A DNA stretch of 64,000 nt. Source: Takakia lepidozioides. Its lineage: Eukaryota > Streptophyta > Takakiopsida > Takakiales > Takakiaceae. The notes below the pieces were generated by a model, which saw only the letters and a program-made list of their open reading frames with translations, did no database searches and was not told the origin of the DNA. Of this stretch, positions 22,881 through 35,014 are shown one piece after another; the first letter of the stretch is position 1; each line of letters begins with the position of its first letter. Position numbers and translations under genes: made by a program. Location of the stretch: contig CM060734.1 of the NCBI GenBank assembly GCA_030704615.1, positions 12,214,001-12,278,000 of the forward strand, read 5' to 3'.

Positions 22881-24177
22881 TTAGCAGACCCACAACATGC
22901 ACCTCAAACCTGCAGATACCACTGCCAGGTTTGGGTCAATCCTGCCATCGACATTCGGAAGGTGACATGGCGCACAATTACGCACATGGTCCTTCCAAGT
23001 TATGCCATCCCGACCCTCCAAGACCAAGACGCCTGAGGGCAAGACCTCTCGAACCCTCAAAATAACACGTCCTGCAGTCACATCCAGGGTCGTAGGAGCA
23101 GTCTGCTGCAGATAGACATAGTCACCAGGGTTGAATCTCCGAACCCCAGGACGATAGCCCCCACCACGTATGGTAGCATACCTCAACGTATCACGGTGTT
23201 GTGCAATGGCAAGGTTCTCGAAAGCCATGGCATGACTCTCTTGAACAACTCTGCACGCTGCTCACATGCACGTGCCCACACGTCCGGATCGTCAAGGTTA
23301 AGAACTGTAGCAGCTTCTCTGCGAATGGATGTAGGCAAATCCGGCTCTCGGCCAAAGAGAAGAAAGTATGGTGAGAAGGAGGCAAGTGATGCTTGCTTGC
23401 TGAACCTGTAGCCCATGGCTAACCAGGGTAACTGAAGGTCCCAATCTCCTAGTGTCCCTTCTGCAAGCCATACTTGCGCAAACCCCTCTTTACTGTCTGA
23501 ACAACTCTCTCTGCCAAGCCATCGGCCTCAGGATGATCCCGAGAAGTGGTGCGGTGGTCTATCAAGGCCTTGTCACACAAAGCCTGAAACTCCCCCAAGA
23601 ACTCTCTCCCTTGGTCCGTGAGTACCTCAGCTGGAGCACCGAATCGGCTAAGCACACAATCCAGAATGCATACGCAGCTCCCTCACTAGCCTTATCAGGC
23701 AATGGAACCAATTCAATCCACTTGGAAGTGCTCCACCATCACCAACACGTACTTGTTGTGGCGCATGGTCAGTGGCAACGGCCCTGCGAAGTCAAGACTC
23801 CACCTGTAGCCCAATCCCATGATCGGAAGAGGGTGCAATTGTGGAGTAGGGGCGTTGAATGAAGCACGCACCCTGTCACACACCATGCACCTAGCCACAA
23901 TTGTTGCACCTCTGTGTGCATACCACGCCACCCAATACTGCCCCTGCAGTAGACTATGAGTGCGTCGCACCCCAAAATGCCCCAACTCCTCATGGGCATG
24001 CCGCACTAACCGTGCCCGCTGTGTTGGGTGAGGCACAATCCTCACTCGACCATCCTCCCACACTCGGAGCAGGTGTGTCCCCTCCCACCTGAACCTCTTG
24101 GCTCGTTGTAGGATCCGATCCCTCTCCTTGGCAGTCATAGTGGCTGCCGTGTCTCCAGTGCGGAGGTAGTCCAACAC
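22881..24177 (-). pseudogene. Ty3/gypsy integrase
   Basis: The first frame (24177-23713) has the zinc-binding HHCC domain (ELGHFGVRRTHSLLQ then CMVCDRVR) and the first catalytic Asp in WSLDFAGPLPL. A second frame holds EVLTDQGREF and DHPEADGLAERVVQTVKRGL with the second Asp and the Glu. Further frames give FSPYFLLFGREPDLPTSIRR and the C-terminal RFNPGDYVYLQ region. Integrase joins element cDNA to host DNA. All catalytic residues are visible, but at least three frameshifts interrupt the sequence. I see no clear chromodomain after it. Confidence 0.9.
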
Positions 24178-25934
24178 AACTGAATCCTCATGTATATCTT
24201 TGGCGCCACCTGCTCATTGCTGGCCTCAGGGTCCTCAGACACTTGATCTACAGTCATCCCTGTTGCAGGTCCAACCTGGCCTTCCGCTGCCAAGATACAC
24301 AGAAATGCAGATGCATGCCATCCGGGCACCATCTCCTCGTCCGTCTCACCATGCCACCGAGCTCCAGTGTCATCCTGCTGGCTCGTGCATGGATTGCGAC
24401 TCAACCCATCTGCATTGCGATTGACCAAACCCGGTCGATGCACCACCTGAAAGTCATACTCTTGAAGGATGAGTGCCCACCGTGCAAGCTTCCCCGTAAG
24501 CTTGTCTGACTCCATCAACCACTTGAGTGGTTGGTGATCCGTGACAAGGGTGAAGAGATTGCCGTATAGATAGCACCTGAAGTGTGCCACGGCCCACACT
24601 GCAGCTAAGCATTCTCCCTCATATGAGCTATACTTAGACTCTGCAGCATTGTTCGAGCGGCTAGCATAAGCCACTACGAACTCTCTTCCCTCATCATCCA
24701 CCTGTGTGAGCACCGCTCCAAGCCCCAGCATGCTCCAATCTGTATGCAGCTGAAAAGGACGCCCCCTGATAGGTCGTCTCAAGATGGGCGCCGAGGTCAA
24801 CCTCGCCTTGAGCTCTTGAAAAGCTTGTTCTTGCTCATCTTCCCACTGCCACTCCTGGTCCACCTTGGTCAGCTTGGTTAGAGCCTTTGCAATGGCACTA
24901 AATCCCTTAACAAACCGTCTGTAATAGTTTGCTAACCCCATGAAAGCTCGAACTCGGCTCACATCCGTGGGGCGTGGAACCTGTGCAATGGACTCTACCT
25001 TAGTCTGCTGTACCCCCAATCCTCCAGGATATATCATGTGACCCAGATACTCAATCTGGTTGTGGAAAAACTTGCACTTGCCCGGATGTAACTTCAATCC
25101 GTGCGTCCTCAAGCGCTCAAATACCCCCTGAAGGTGTCTCTCATGCTCCTCCACCGTAGCACTAAAGATGATGATGTCATCTATGTAGCACCGAGCAAAC
25201 TCCACCCCTGCTAGAATCCTGTCCATGACTCTTTGAAACTCAGCGAGCGTTTTTAAGCCCAAATGGTAAGAACCGCCACTGGTATAGGCAATCCTTCCCG
25301 TGCTCATTGATCCCCCAGAATGCCGTCTTTTGCTTATCCGCCTCCTTGATCGGCAACTGGTGATATCCGGATCGTAAATCCAACGTGCTAAAGACCTTGG
25401 AATGCCCAATGGCATCAAAGATCTCCTCTGGTGTTGGCATGGCATACCTATCGGACTTGGTCTGACGATTTACAGGCCGGTAATCACCGCACATACGTCT
25501 CTCTCGTCCAATTGCCATAGACATCCTTCTTGGCTGGCATCACTGTGGCTGAAGCATACTCTCCACCAGAGAGCTCCACCAAACCTGCCTCCCAGAGATC
25601 TTGAGTCCTCATCTGAATCAAAGACCTCTCCATGTCACTGTATCTATAGGTCTCCGAAAGATTGGCGTGTCAGTGGCCAACTCAATACGATCTCTTGACC
25701 CTTCAGTGCTCCCAAGTCCTTCAAACTGAAGGCAAAGCAATTCCTGTAAGCCCTCAGGAACCGCCGTATACGTCGTCTCTCTCCTCCGGTGACAATGGGT
25801 CCAATGTCAGGCTCCCAATTGTCCTCCGTAACTGCAACCTTAAGTCCAGTGGGCTTAGAGGTAGAGGACGTCCCGTGGTTGCTATGCTGCAACCTCTTGA
25901 GCAGTACCCCTTCCTCAGCAATGACAAGCCTCAT
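24135..25934 (-). pseudogene. Ty3/gypsy reverse transcriptase and RNase H
   Basis: A linker frame (25934-25644) contains FAFSLKDLGALKGQEI, a usual pre-RT block. RT follows with GDYRPVNRQTKSDRYAMP, FSTLDLRSGYHQLPI, FLPFGLKNA and the intact catalytic box YIDDIIIFS. The next 436-codon frame carries the thumb (FMGLANYYRRFVKGFS) and RNase H (LHTDWSMLGLGAVLTQ, YSSYEGECLA, TDHQPLKWL). It ends after HRPGLVNRNADGLSR. Reverse transcription occurs in cytoplasmic particles. One frameshift separates the palm blocks near 25260, and another lies near 25550. This is the longest surviving frame of the element. Confidence 0.92.
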
Positions 25935-26164
25935 CCTGCCCCATCATCTCATCATTGAGAACCTCCTCATCCCGAGAAGAATCCCCAACCTCATCCATCA
26001 CAGCTGCCTTGGCTGCCAACTCCCTCTGAACCTCGAGCACCTCCCACGTGTGCCATGGATGTCTACACCCCGTGGTCCTCACCGGCTCGCCCCCTCTCGC
26101 TGCCTGTACCGTCTCGGTAGGCAGAGAGACCGTCAAGGGAAGTGCACTCCGCACTCTACGTTGC

Positions 26165-27118
26165 TCAGCCATAGCCAAGCTGATAATCCAGGTCAAGCAA
26201 TTGAGATCCATTGCTTGCCCCAACACCTGACGACGTGATGCCTCAGAAAGAGAAGGCACCGCCGTGGTCCCAGTGGAAAACCCATAGCCCGCTCTCGCTC
26301 GTCGGCATTAGGCTCCACTAACTGCTGCAACTGCATCCCACAAGGCCAGGTCCACCATCCCGAAAAGCATGGGATCCTGGGAAGCTGAGCAGTGTAGGTA
26401 ATGCTGCTCGTGGTTGACCCACCCTGTTGACCACTGCCAAAGGCGAACGGTCATCGTGTCTCACACGTTGAGACTGCCTCCCTGTGTCCAAAATGCCATC
26501 CACGGTGAGGTGTGCTGGCCGCTGCACCCCATCATCATGCACGCTTGAGCAGTGCGGGTGGCATCAAGTTAGTCCACCATAGCCGTGGACGATGAGCCCG
26601 TGACCCACTGCAGCTGCATCCAGCAACACTGCTGACCCAAGCCACGACCGGACTTGATGCACACTGGCCATCACCCTGGCCCGAGAATCACCCATCAGTG
26701 GCACATTCTCCAAGATGTATGCTGGAGATACAGCTTGATGAAGCTGCAAGTGGCGCAAAATCCGCACCATCTCCCAAAACAGACCCGTCCTCGAGTCTCG
26801 CAATCCATTGCCATGCCCGGCTGATGAATGCCCTTGGCAGGGCCAACCTGCCACTACAGATCAATGGAGCCAACCTGCTCCAAATCTTGCGCCCCCAACA
26901 AAATGTCTGCTGGCAAGGCTTGTTGGTATCCACGAACTGCAGACACAGGCAACAAGTCAGGGTACTGCTGCCAACTGAGCACATGGCGCAGTGAGACGCG
27001 TCGTGCAGTCTCATCCCTCTCCACATACAGGTAACGCCTTACCCTACACCTGCCTGTAGCACAGCAGCCAATCCGGTGCTGATCCCGCCAAACAAGTCCA
27101 GAAGGCAAATGCCTTCAT
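26165..27118 (-). pseudogene. C5-cytosine DNA methyltransferase domain embedded in the Ty3/gypsy pol region
   Basis: Reading leftwards, the conserved C5-methyltransferase motifs occur in canonical order across shifting frames. Motif I (AdoMet binding) is LLDLFGGISTGLAA near 27105-27060, with YLYVERD after it. Motif IV is GWPCQGHSSAG near 26850, with the catalytic Cys present. Motif VI is YILENVP near 26710. A motif VIII-like SRAHRPRLWWTN lies near 26585. Motif X is DERERAMGF near 26275, followed by RRQVLGQAMDLNCLTWI near 26220. These enzymes methylate cytosine in DNA. At least four frameshifts show it is now inactive. It lies between protease and RT on the same strand, with no boundary of a separate insertion, so it was part of the element. 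Retrotransposon-borne C5 methyltransferases have been reported in some eukaryotes. Confidence 0.88.
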
Positions 27119-27179
27119 CCGGATTGCCACACAAGAGGTGTGGTGTCCAATGGCGACAACTGAGGTGGTCCTGGTGCAA

Positions 27180-28190
27180 TCACCGCACTCTCCTCCTCTC
27201 CTGACGGTACAAAAGCTCTACCCAGGCTTGTTGCACCCGTCCATCAGCAGCTGCTGCAAATCCTTGCTCGTACCCCACAATGGAGTGTGAGCAACCATGG
27301 CAGGCAACTCCCGTACCATGCATGTCATCCTGCTCTGCTGGAGGTGGCACATCCTCTGCATGGGCATTGCCTTCCAGCAACTCTCCAGGCCAACTAACTG
27401 CAGCTGTAAGGCGGCTAGTGTTGGCATCTTGCCCCGCTGGGCAGCCGCAATACCCCCAATGAATGTCACAGGGAGCTGTGCACGCGACCATCCCCTGACT
27501 GCCATCCAGGCCTGTAGGATGCTGACTCCTCCCAAAAGTCCAGGGTGAAGCCCATGGGGTATAAACACTGCCCCACCAACGAGGACATCGTAAGAGACCG
27601 CGTCTGTCACAATGGCCTTGGCTCGCATCACTGAGCCATCTAGGATGATCCGGCTGCAGTCTAATGGCCAACTGATGCCGTGTCATGCCCCGAGCCTGCT
27701 CTGATCCTCCCAGAGATGTCTGTATCTGGAAAGGACAAGGCTCCATATCCGCCTCCATGAGGCCCAAACCTGCAATAGCAGCTCTGCCCAACATCAGTGG
27801 CTGAGCTCCTGAGTCCAACAGACCCGCAGTGGCCGGTACTTCTTGCCTGCCGGTCCACTCAAAGTGAAAATGCCTCCCTGGTTGTCTAACAAGACAACTC
27901 CAGGTGTCACCATGGCGCGCTCAAAGGCTGGCCTAGCTGGCAGCTCCGTCAACCTGGCAGCTGCAGCTTGCCAGGGCCCCGTGGCAGTCTTGACCCTCAA
28001 ATCCGAGGATCCCTCTGCCACTACACCTTCCACTAACTCCGCAGAAGATGAAGTGACCTCCCCACTCTCACAGAGTGTTGCTGCTAGTCTGAACACTGCA
28101 GCTGGTCTCCCCCCGGCGTCGCAATCATGGTTGCCGAGAACAGTGGGGCTTGACACACAGAGGTGGCTGCCCCAATAACACACCGGCTGC
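27180..28190 (-). pseudogene. Ty3/gypsy aspartic protease region
   Basis: A frame from about 27818 opens with LDSGAQPLMLGRAAIAGLGL, which has the D-S-G catalytic triad of retropepsins. A shifted frame has TDAVSYDVLVGGAVFIP, the second conserved block. An upstream Ala/Glu-rich stretch (27794-28190) is probably the Gag-protease linker. Frames change at least twice. The methyltransferase follows about 60 bp further on. Confidence 0.75.
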
Positions 28191-28191
28191 A

Positions 28192-29892
28192 CTAGCCTTG
28201 GTAGCAGGTGTCAGTGCTGCACGTGTAGCTCTCTCTCCCCAATGGCATAGTAACCTCCGCCTCGGTAACAGTCGGGCGAGAACTAGGTGCCATGGATGGC
28301 GTTGACACTGTCTCCGCCAAGGTGAATGACTGAGGCAGCCTTGCCTGACGGCTTGCCTCCCCACGTTGTGGATCCAACTCCACCTCTGCACCTCGTGGCT
28401 CAGGAACTCGTGCTGCTCCTCGAGTCACGGCTGCAGCAGACTCCACCTGCTCTAGTGGTAGTGCTGCTCCGCACATGAATCCCATGCCTCCCATATCTCC
28501 TCCCTCAGGAGCAGGAGGTGGACCATCCCGCCTGGGAGCCGGTACCGCCTGAGCTATAGCCATGGCAGCGAGCCTCTGCTCTAGCTGCTGCTGAAGCCGA
28601 TTGGCCATGCCTTGGTCAACACCCTGACCTCCGCGTCCTTGGCCATGTGGAGCTTGCCCTTGGCCTGCACCTCGTGCCCGACCACCTCGTCCTCTTTGGG
28701 CTGGTCCACCTCGCCCCCGGCCACCATTGTTCCCTTGGAACTGGCCTGGGCGCAACTCAGGATGCAAGTCATAACACTGGGCATCTCCATGCCCATACTT
28801 GCCACAATGCCCACACTGCAACTGTGCAGGCTGTGCTTGTGCCGGCCTTTTGCCACTCTCTGGGCAATCTCTCTTGACATGGGGTCCTCCACATGTCCAA
28901 CATATCACCCCTGGTTGCTGTTGGCCTGCAAAAGATGCCACGGGCCTCTGCACCTGAGGTCCCCTGTAAGCTCCATGGAACTTGGGCTGGGCAACCTTGC
29001 CCCCCTGACCACGCTGTTGGGCAGTCCCTTGTGCCTGTGGGCTGACAGCTGCCCCGTAGCGCTATGGGCCTGTAAAGGCATGTCTTGCCAAATCAATTGT
29101 AACAATCGCTCCTCCACCATGTTGAGCTCAATCCGCTCAGCCAAAGAAGAAACACATCTGCTAATGTGGTTGGGGGTGCTTGTAACAGGGTTGCATCTCG
29201 CACCCTTCTCTTGAGCTCCTTGTCCAGAATTCCATACCAAAACTGGATTGCCTGAGCTTCAGTAACCCCTTGGGTCACACTTATCAAGCGCCTCATACGA
29301 GTTTACGCCTCTCGCAGGCTCTCACTGGGTTTGCACTGGAAGTCTTGCAAACTTCGCAGCTTCTCTGTCCGTACACCTTGGTAGTTCCTCCGCAAACTCC
29401 TGGAAGAACTCCACCACCGGGTTGAATCTAGGCACATGTGTTGTAGTCGTGGCAGGAGGAGTAGTTAGCACTTTTGAACTGGTTACACCTACAGAAAGTA
29501 CCAGCACTACTTGCTCCACTACTAGTGCTGGCAGTGGGAGCTATTGGTACTGATGCAGCTACTGTTCGCGTCGTGCCTCGAGTAAGGGGGAAGACGTAGT
29601 CAGGTGACCAATATATCCTCCACTCCTCAATCTCTGCTTCATGTCCTCGCCTGAACTCGTGGTAATTGTCCATAGGCGGGCCTTCCAAATGCTGGAACAG
29701 TCCCTTCCACGCCATGAATGGGGGTGAATAGCTGTGGATTGCGCATCTGCTGAAATCACACCAGCTGTCGAACTCTTGGATAAAGTCATCCAACTCAATT
29801 GTGCCCACAGCTCCAGAGTACCTACGAGGCCCCTTGGTAGCTCCATACATCTCCTCCATGTCGTCCCACAACAATGGCGAATGAAAGTGCAC
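28192..29892 (-). pseudogene. Ty3/gypsy Gag with two zinc knuckles
   Basis: The N-terminal frames (29892-29093) carry capsid-like helices (ELDDFIQEFDSWCDF, AWKGLFQHLEGPPM, and AQAIQFWYGILDKELKRRV). The C-terminal frame (28953-28192) has an atypical knuckle CWTCGGPHVKRDC and a canonical CX2CX4HX4C knuckle CGHCGKYGHGDAQC, then a Gly/Arg/Gln-rich basic stretch. Gag forms the particle and binds element RNA. Frameshifts near 29090 and 29430 inactivate it. The retention of two knuckles with different spacing is unremarkable for the family. Confidence 0.8.
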
Positions 29893-30593
29893 ACCTGTTG
29901 TTTGAAGCCTCCGAGTCTGTGTCTGACTCTACAGTAATTGGGGTAGCGGTGAAGGTGGTCTGAACCGAATACCTCGTCTTGTGAACCCACGCTCACTGTT
30001 ACTGCCTGTAGCCGTACTCCCCTCAAAACCCTTGGGTAACTCCGTAATAACACTCACAATGTGCACCTCCTCCACGTGACACTATAAAGGCTCTAGTACT
30101 AATCTAATAGTGACACGGGTGGCACCTGTTGCAGTCTAAGGGTCATATCCCAATGGCTCAGGGCACCTGCACCTGCATCCACCGCAAGAACTCCTATGGT
30201 TGGCTGGTCATCAACCCAGCCTCACCATAGAAGAAACACTGGTGGTCTTGCTGGTCATCACTCCAGCCTCACCACCGACAGCATACTCTAGGATTGACCG
30301 GTGATCAAATCCGGCCTAATCCCTATGAAAGCAAGCGCCCACACAAAACCAACATGGCGCACAGTCAAGCATGCAGGTGTTGGGGGGATCCAAACACAAG
30401 AAATCAAAATTTCAACACCCCCACACCAAAATCCAGCTGCAATGCTGATCCTGCATAATAGCCCAGCCCAAAACCCCGGACTGACTGGCCTCCACCAAGA
30501 GAGGCTTTGGCAACTACAAGTACAAGGTAATGAAAATAGTACAGAGATGGAGGGGAAGAATAGAAGCCCGCCCAAGCAAGATCTAATCCTGAT

Positions 30594-31345
30594 CTATGCT
30601 ATCAACTTCCAGACTTCTCTCAAAGTGCCTCGCTCTGCGTGATGGTAAGGTGTAGGAGGTATATCTATGTCCAGAAACCTGCCACTAACCTTGTCCCAAG
30701 CTACAGTAGCTCGCTCTAACCAACCCTCCTCCTCTTTCTGCCAGGTAGAGACAAAGCAATACTCCCCTATCTCCCGCTCACTGAACACTAAAGAAAACAT
30801 AGGTAGGGTCTGATAGTCTCTCAACTCGAAAGCTTTGAGACGGTTGCGGGTGTCCTCATTGCGAATGACTGCATCTCCTTCACGCACAACAAACATGTCA
30901 TTGCTGATGAACCCCCGCTTGTGGTTGCCCTGTGCAGAGCGTATCCGGCTGCAACCGTGTCTGATTGCACAAACTTGTGTAGCTCCTGCTCCTCTGCTCC
31001 AGTACACCACGGCCTTGTGGCTGAACACCTTGGTCCCCGGGGCTGTCTTTGGCTGTGTGTTCCAAGCCTAGATTTCACCCACTTTGGTATTTCACCTACA
31101 GCTGCAGAACTGCTGGCTCCAACAGAGTTCTGACTGTCCAAGGCGATATTGAGGCCCTCAACGCCAACTACAGCTGTCTGTTGTCTACTGCTAATGCCTG
31201 ACTCCTAGTATGCAATCAACTCGTCCAACTGTTCTCCACTCAAATCAGTCTGAGTTCCTTGGGAAACATAAATCCTGTCCCCTTGTGTGCACAGGCTAAG
31301 AGAAGAGACCTGCCCTTCAATTACGTCCTCATTTCCCCCAGCCAT
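30594..31345 (-). pseudogene. Extra ORF upstream of gag, function unknown
   Basis: Starting from ATG at 31343-31345 (MAGGNEDVIEGQVSSLSLC), the frame meets one stop near 31203 and one shift near 30930. It then continues through FISNDMFVVREGDAVIRNE and FVSTWQKEEEGWLERATVAW. I recognise no domain. It lies on the same strand as gag, in the long leader of the retrotransposon. It could be an additional element-specific protein or a diverged N-terminal Gag extension. The 30060-30590 stretch between it and gag shows no coherent frame. Confidence 0.45.
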
Positions 31346-33307
31346 GCAAGGAGTACATCCACAGATTTGTCTCTCATATAGACCAGCACAGGTTCTAGAG
31401 ACAGGATTGTGGATCTTTCATGGCACACTCACACTCTAAAAATTCCATAGATTTTTAGCAGAGTCCCAAAAACGAAAAACCAGGTCTAGATAGGTAGATT
31501 TCCCTTTTCTGTAGGTCCCTGCGCAAGTTTTGGGTCCAACGGCCTTGGTAGGCCAAAGTTATGGCCAAACAGGCTCTATCTAATTTAAATTAGATCAAAG
31601 AACGATTTTTTTTTATTTTTTATTTTAAAATACTTGTCTTGGTTCCTGTTCCCTGGTTACCTACGGGTTCCCGAGGCCGTTCCCCTCGCACTGTGAGCAC
31701 ACTACTGCCCCATTTCCGAGCGCACTCCACAGCAGCAGTCTTCCGTGAGAGAGAGAGAGAGATAGAGCTATGGCGGGACTTACAACAACAGCACAGGGCA
31801 TCACCGCGGCCCTTGGCATCAGCGGGCATGGGGGCATCTCCTATTTGAGGTATTCGGATTGACCTAACCTGATCTTCACAAAACCGCAGTCCATCAGCGT
31901 TGGTTGTCAACAGAACCTGATCAATCATGCCACTTTCATTGTGGCGCAAGCATGTGCTCTGGTCACGCTTGGTGTAGCGTTGTGCTTGACTGGCATTGTC
32001 ATCCTCCACATGTTCATATCATGCCTGCGATCACCACCCAAGTCGACCCCAACCAGTATTGACAGTGAGTGCAACTCGGTTGTTCTCCACACGCTCCATC
32101 ATGCCTGCGATCAGCTTCCACACAAGGTGGTCCATTTCCGATGCCTGGCCTCCGCCCTCAATGTAGATGATACTCTTAACTCCCAAATGTATGGGCCTGA
32201 GCAGCTCTCCAGCTATCCATTTCACTCCAGGCACTTCGTATTCATCCTAGGGACGTTGTGGTAGTACAGATATCAGCGTTCATAGCTTGCGTGGCAGGTT
32301 TGAATCTTTCTTACAGTAGTCACATTGTAACAGAGCCATCAAGCAACAAATTGCAGTAGGCAATCGTTTACTGGATCCTTGCAACAGCCTTCCTTGCAGG
32401 ATTCTTTACCTAGTTGGTTCACATTAGCAAATGAATCAGCATCTTCATCTCGTTAAGTGGTTGGAATGCCTGAGCGGTCACTGCCCATCAATCAAACTCA
32501 GACGGAGAACGATTTGCTTGGTCTGCAAGGACACTCTTTGTCAGTAGGTGTTTGCCCCAAACAGCCAGAGCTGCAGCAGGTCTGCACACCCAGCCCGCAG
32601 GTGGAGCAAGACTGCAAGATATTTGGGTTCACGTTGACAAACAAGCGGACATGGCCAGTCTCCAGTCCCCAGATCACTCAAGGTGAGGATTCTGAAAGCT
32701 CAAGGCATTGCCCAGTGGCAGAAATAGCTAAGCCTTCTACCTATGGCAGCTTGGGGACAGGAGCATCACTTGTCATGGTTGAGCAAGAGATAACCCCACA
32801 ATCCACGGGCCCCAACACCAATCTTGGAGGGCACGGACGACACTCGCAAGGCCTGACCACTCAACAACCTCTACTGCCGCACAGCATCCTTGCCTGCAGC
32901 AGGAGTCACCAAGGCCCTGGCAGCTACGGTCGCTATGGTCGGTTTTCCCTGCATGTGATAGTATCGCGCAGCTGGTGGGTGCACTAAAGGCTGGCAATGA
33001 AAGAGCACAGAAAGCAGCACTTGAGGCTTGTTTCCTACTACGTCAAGCCTGATCCTCCAGTCCTGCCGAGGTAGAAAAAGCACAAGCCATGGCAGCGTCA
33101 GAAGCCATCCCTATGCTACAACTGTTGATGAGGACATGCCCCCCACGCTTTCAGAACAAGGCAGACAGCCTGCTGCAATGCCTGCCAGAAGGACGAGAAT
33201 ATTGTTGGCTTTGAACTGTTGCAGCGACACTTCGAGTGGTTCCCGCCTTCCTGTTATGCTCCACTAGGCACACATAGCCAGTCTACCTGCAGGCTCTCGT
33301 AACCAAG
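31346..33307 (-). other. Long 5' leader of the Ty3/gypsy element, no recognised gene
   Basis: About 2 kb between the 5' LTR and the first ORF has only short unrelated frames, a (GA)n tract near 31747 and a poly-T run near 31605. It may hold a promoter or packaging signal, but nothing specific is visible. Confidence 0.5.
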
Positions 33308-33749
33308 CTATATTATAATAGTGCTTAAAAACAGGAACGTCACATTTAGCTTAGCCCTAGAAAACTAGATACAGTTTCATCTCTCTCGAGTGATAAACAA
33401 AAGCTAAAAGGACACACACTCTCAACACAAGAAATATGAAATCCATTGCTATCACTCTTTAAAATAGAAGTCGAACCAGGGGCACCCCAAGCTATGGGGA
33501 CTCCACCCCACAACAACCTACACTCCCATCATAAGCACACACAGCTTCTAAACGCAGGAAGGAGCTCGGTCGCGCAGGCCCAACTCGAGAGAGATGAGCT
33601 ACGCGACTGCCGCTCTCGTGAAGATAAGACGGACCAGGTGTCAAACTAAACTTGACACCTGATTTAACATTTGACCTAAATCCAAGTGTTACATACAAAT
33701 AACTAGTTTTATTCTAGCTGTTTTCACACTGTGCTTATTTAACGTGACA
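33308..33749 (-). repeat. 5' LTR of the Ty3/gypsy element
   Basis: 33390-33749 nearly matches 22062-22421; for example, both contain GGGGCACCCCAAGCTATGGG and end AACxTGACA. The inner boundary is placed next to the PBS-like TGGTTACGAGAGCC, giving the same overall length as the 3' LTR, but the last 80 bp differ in sequence. Confidence 0.7.
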
Positions 33750-34290
33750 CACTGCAGACATGTTGGTGGCACGTTATCCCCATATGTACTATCAAGGTTG
33801 TGCTGCTCATATCATTGACCTCCTTTTGGAAGATTGGGGAAAAGAACAGTGGGTTAAACAACTTGTCAAGCGAGCGAAGACTGTTGTGTCGTTCATCCGC
33901 ACACACCACATCTCTTTGGCAATATATAGGAGGCTCGAACCCAAATACAGCCTCCGCAATCCAGGCGAAACTCGTTTTGCCACTAACTTCTTGATGGTGG
34001 ATCAGTTCGTGACGGTGAAGAGCAGTCTGGAGCACACCATCATCGATTCTCAATGGGATGCGTACACAAGGACATTGCGGGACTCCAGAAAAGCCAAGTC
34101 ATTGGGCAAAAGTCGAAAAGTTCGAAATAACATTCGCAACGATGATTTCTGGAAGAAATGTGAAAACTTTGTTTGACAACCAGTAATGGGCAAGGCATGG
34201 TTACTAATGCAAAATCTTGATAAGCACGTCCAATCCTTGAGGCATCCTCCCTTCTCCTTGGAACCTGAACTTGCGGACAGTGCTGAGGAT
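33750..34290 (+). pseudogene. hAT transposase copy B, part 2: DUF659 end and helical insertion domain
   Basis: The frame continues directly from 21976 with ADMLVARYPHMYYQGCAAHI then IDLLLEDWGKEQWVKQLV, and matches copy A along its length. Copy A's YMVEPVLIALREFDGK stretch is missing after KCENFV, where a stop occurs at 34174-34176. The piece ends in LADSAED at the target site TGCTGAGGAT (34281-34290), where the Mutator-like element is inserted. It resumes after 46080 with AFYDRRS. Confidence 0.9.
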
Positions 34291-34350
34291 GGGGGGATGC
34301 CTCGGCGTGAGCCTGGTCACGTGAGCGCGTGAGCACAACTGTGCTCACGC

Positions 34351-35014
34351 CACGTCACCTTGCGCCAATGCCACATCACGAGGCTCACTCCACGTCATCA
34401 CACTTGAAGACCGCGTCACCACGCGCCCAGGAAGAAGTGGAGTGTATTCCCGCGGATTGGCACCATTTATCGCGGAAACAAGGTGGACGACATAATAAAA
34501 GGCAGTGGTCATTCCCACCTAAAAGCAACAGATGAATAAAGGATGGATGAATGTACAGTTGGATAATAAACAGATGGATGAGTGTGAAAAATGAATGTAG
34601 ATGGATGAATGAGGGATGGATAAGAGTCAAATGGATGAATGTATAATGGATGTTGAGCAATGAAAAATATTCATGACAGGAAGATGCATGACTAAAACTT
34701 TAGACGAATGCACAACGTATATGACATGAGTGTGGAAGGTTTGGGGTGGATTAAAGAGTACAGAGGATGAATGTACAATGGATGTTGAACAAAGGAAAAC
34801 ATTCATGAATGGAGCACGCATGAATACATTGTAGATGAAAGCACAATGGATATGACAAGAGTGAGGGAGGTTTGTGAGATGGATTCATACATATTGCAAT
34901 TTAAATGGTAGTTGATTCTTTGATTATTTTTCTTTCCAAAGGAACAACTACGGTGGAGGAAGGGGATTCAACGTTTTCCAAAGAGGATGAAACAGAATAT
35001 TAAAAGAACATAGT
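34351..35014. repeat. Left subterminal region of the Mutator-like element
   Basis: GATGAATG/GGATGAATG-rich sequence. A roughly 130-bp block containing GATGAATGTACAATGGATGT and GACATGAGTG occurs twice in tandem (about 34635-34760 and 34765-34890), diverged. No gene is seen. Confidence 0.55.

Larger units (their letters stand above)
21977..33749 (-). mobile_element. Ty3/gypsy LTR retrotransposon carrying a C5 DNA methyltransferase, inserted in hAT copy B
   Basis: The ends read TGTC...GACA, flanked by CACT at 21973-21976 and 33750-33753 (ACACT if the terminal A is counted), a 4-5-bp target-site duplication. Removing it restores the host transposase frame. On the minus strand the order is 5' LTR (33308-33749), leader, ORF1, gag, protease, C5 methyltransferase, RT, RNase H, integrase and 3' LTR (21977-22421). 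A PPT-like GGGGGG run lies at about 22506-22511, and a weak PBS-like TGGTTACGAGAGCC at about 33293-33306. All genes carry stops or shifts. Confidence 0.9.

Noticed and set aside
27180-27818. A single long minus-strand protein of 212 codons
   Set aside because: Only its first part is protease; the remainder is an out-of-frame continuation after a frameshift.
23452-29214. Several 90-200-codon plus-strand frames
   Set aside because: They are antisense shadows of the integrase, RT, methyltransferase and Gag frames in GC-rich sequence.
31639-32264. Open frames on the plus strand of the gypsy leader
   Set aside because: They oppose the direction of the retrotransposon, have no recognisable domain and lie in a long untranslated leader.
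32451-32480. tRNA-like GTTGGAATGCCTGAGCGG
   Set aside because: Only a partial A-box resemblance to class II tRNAs; no matching B box or acceptor stem.
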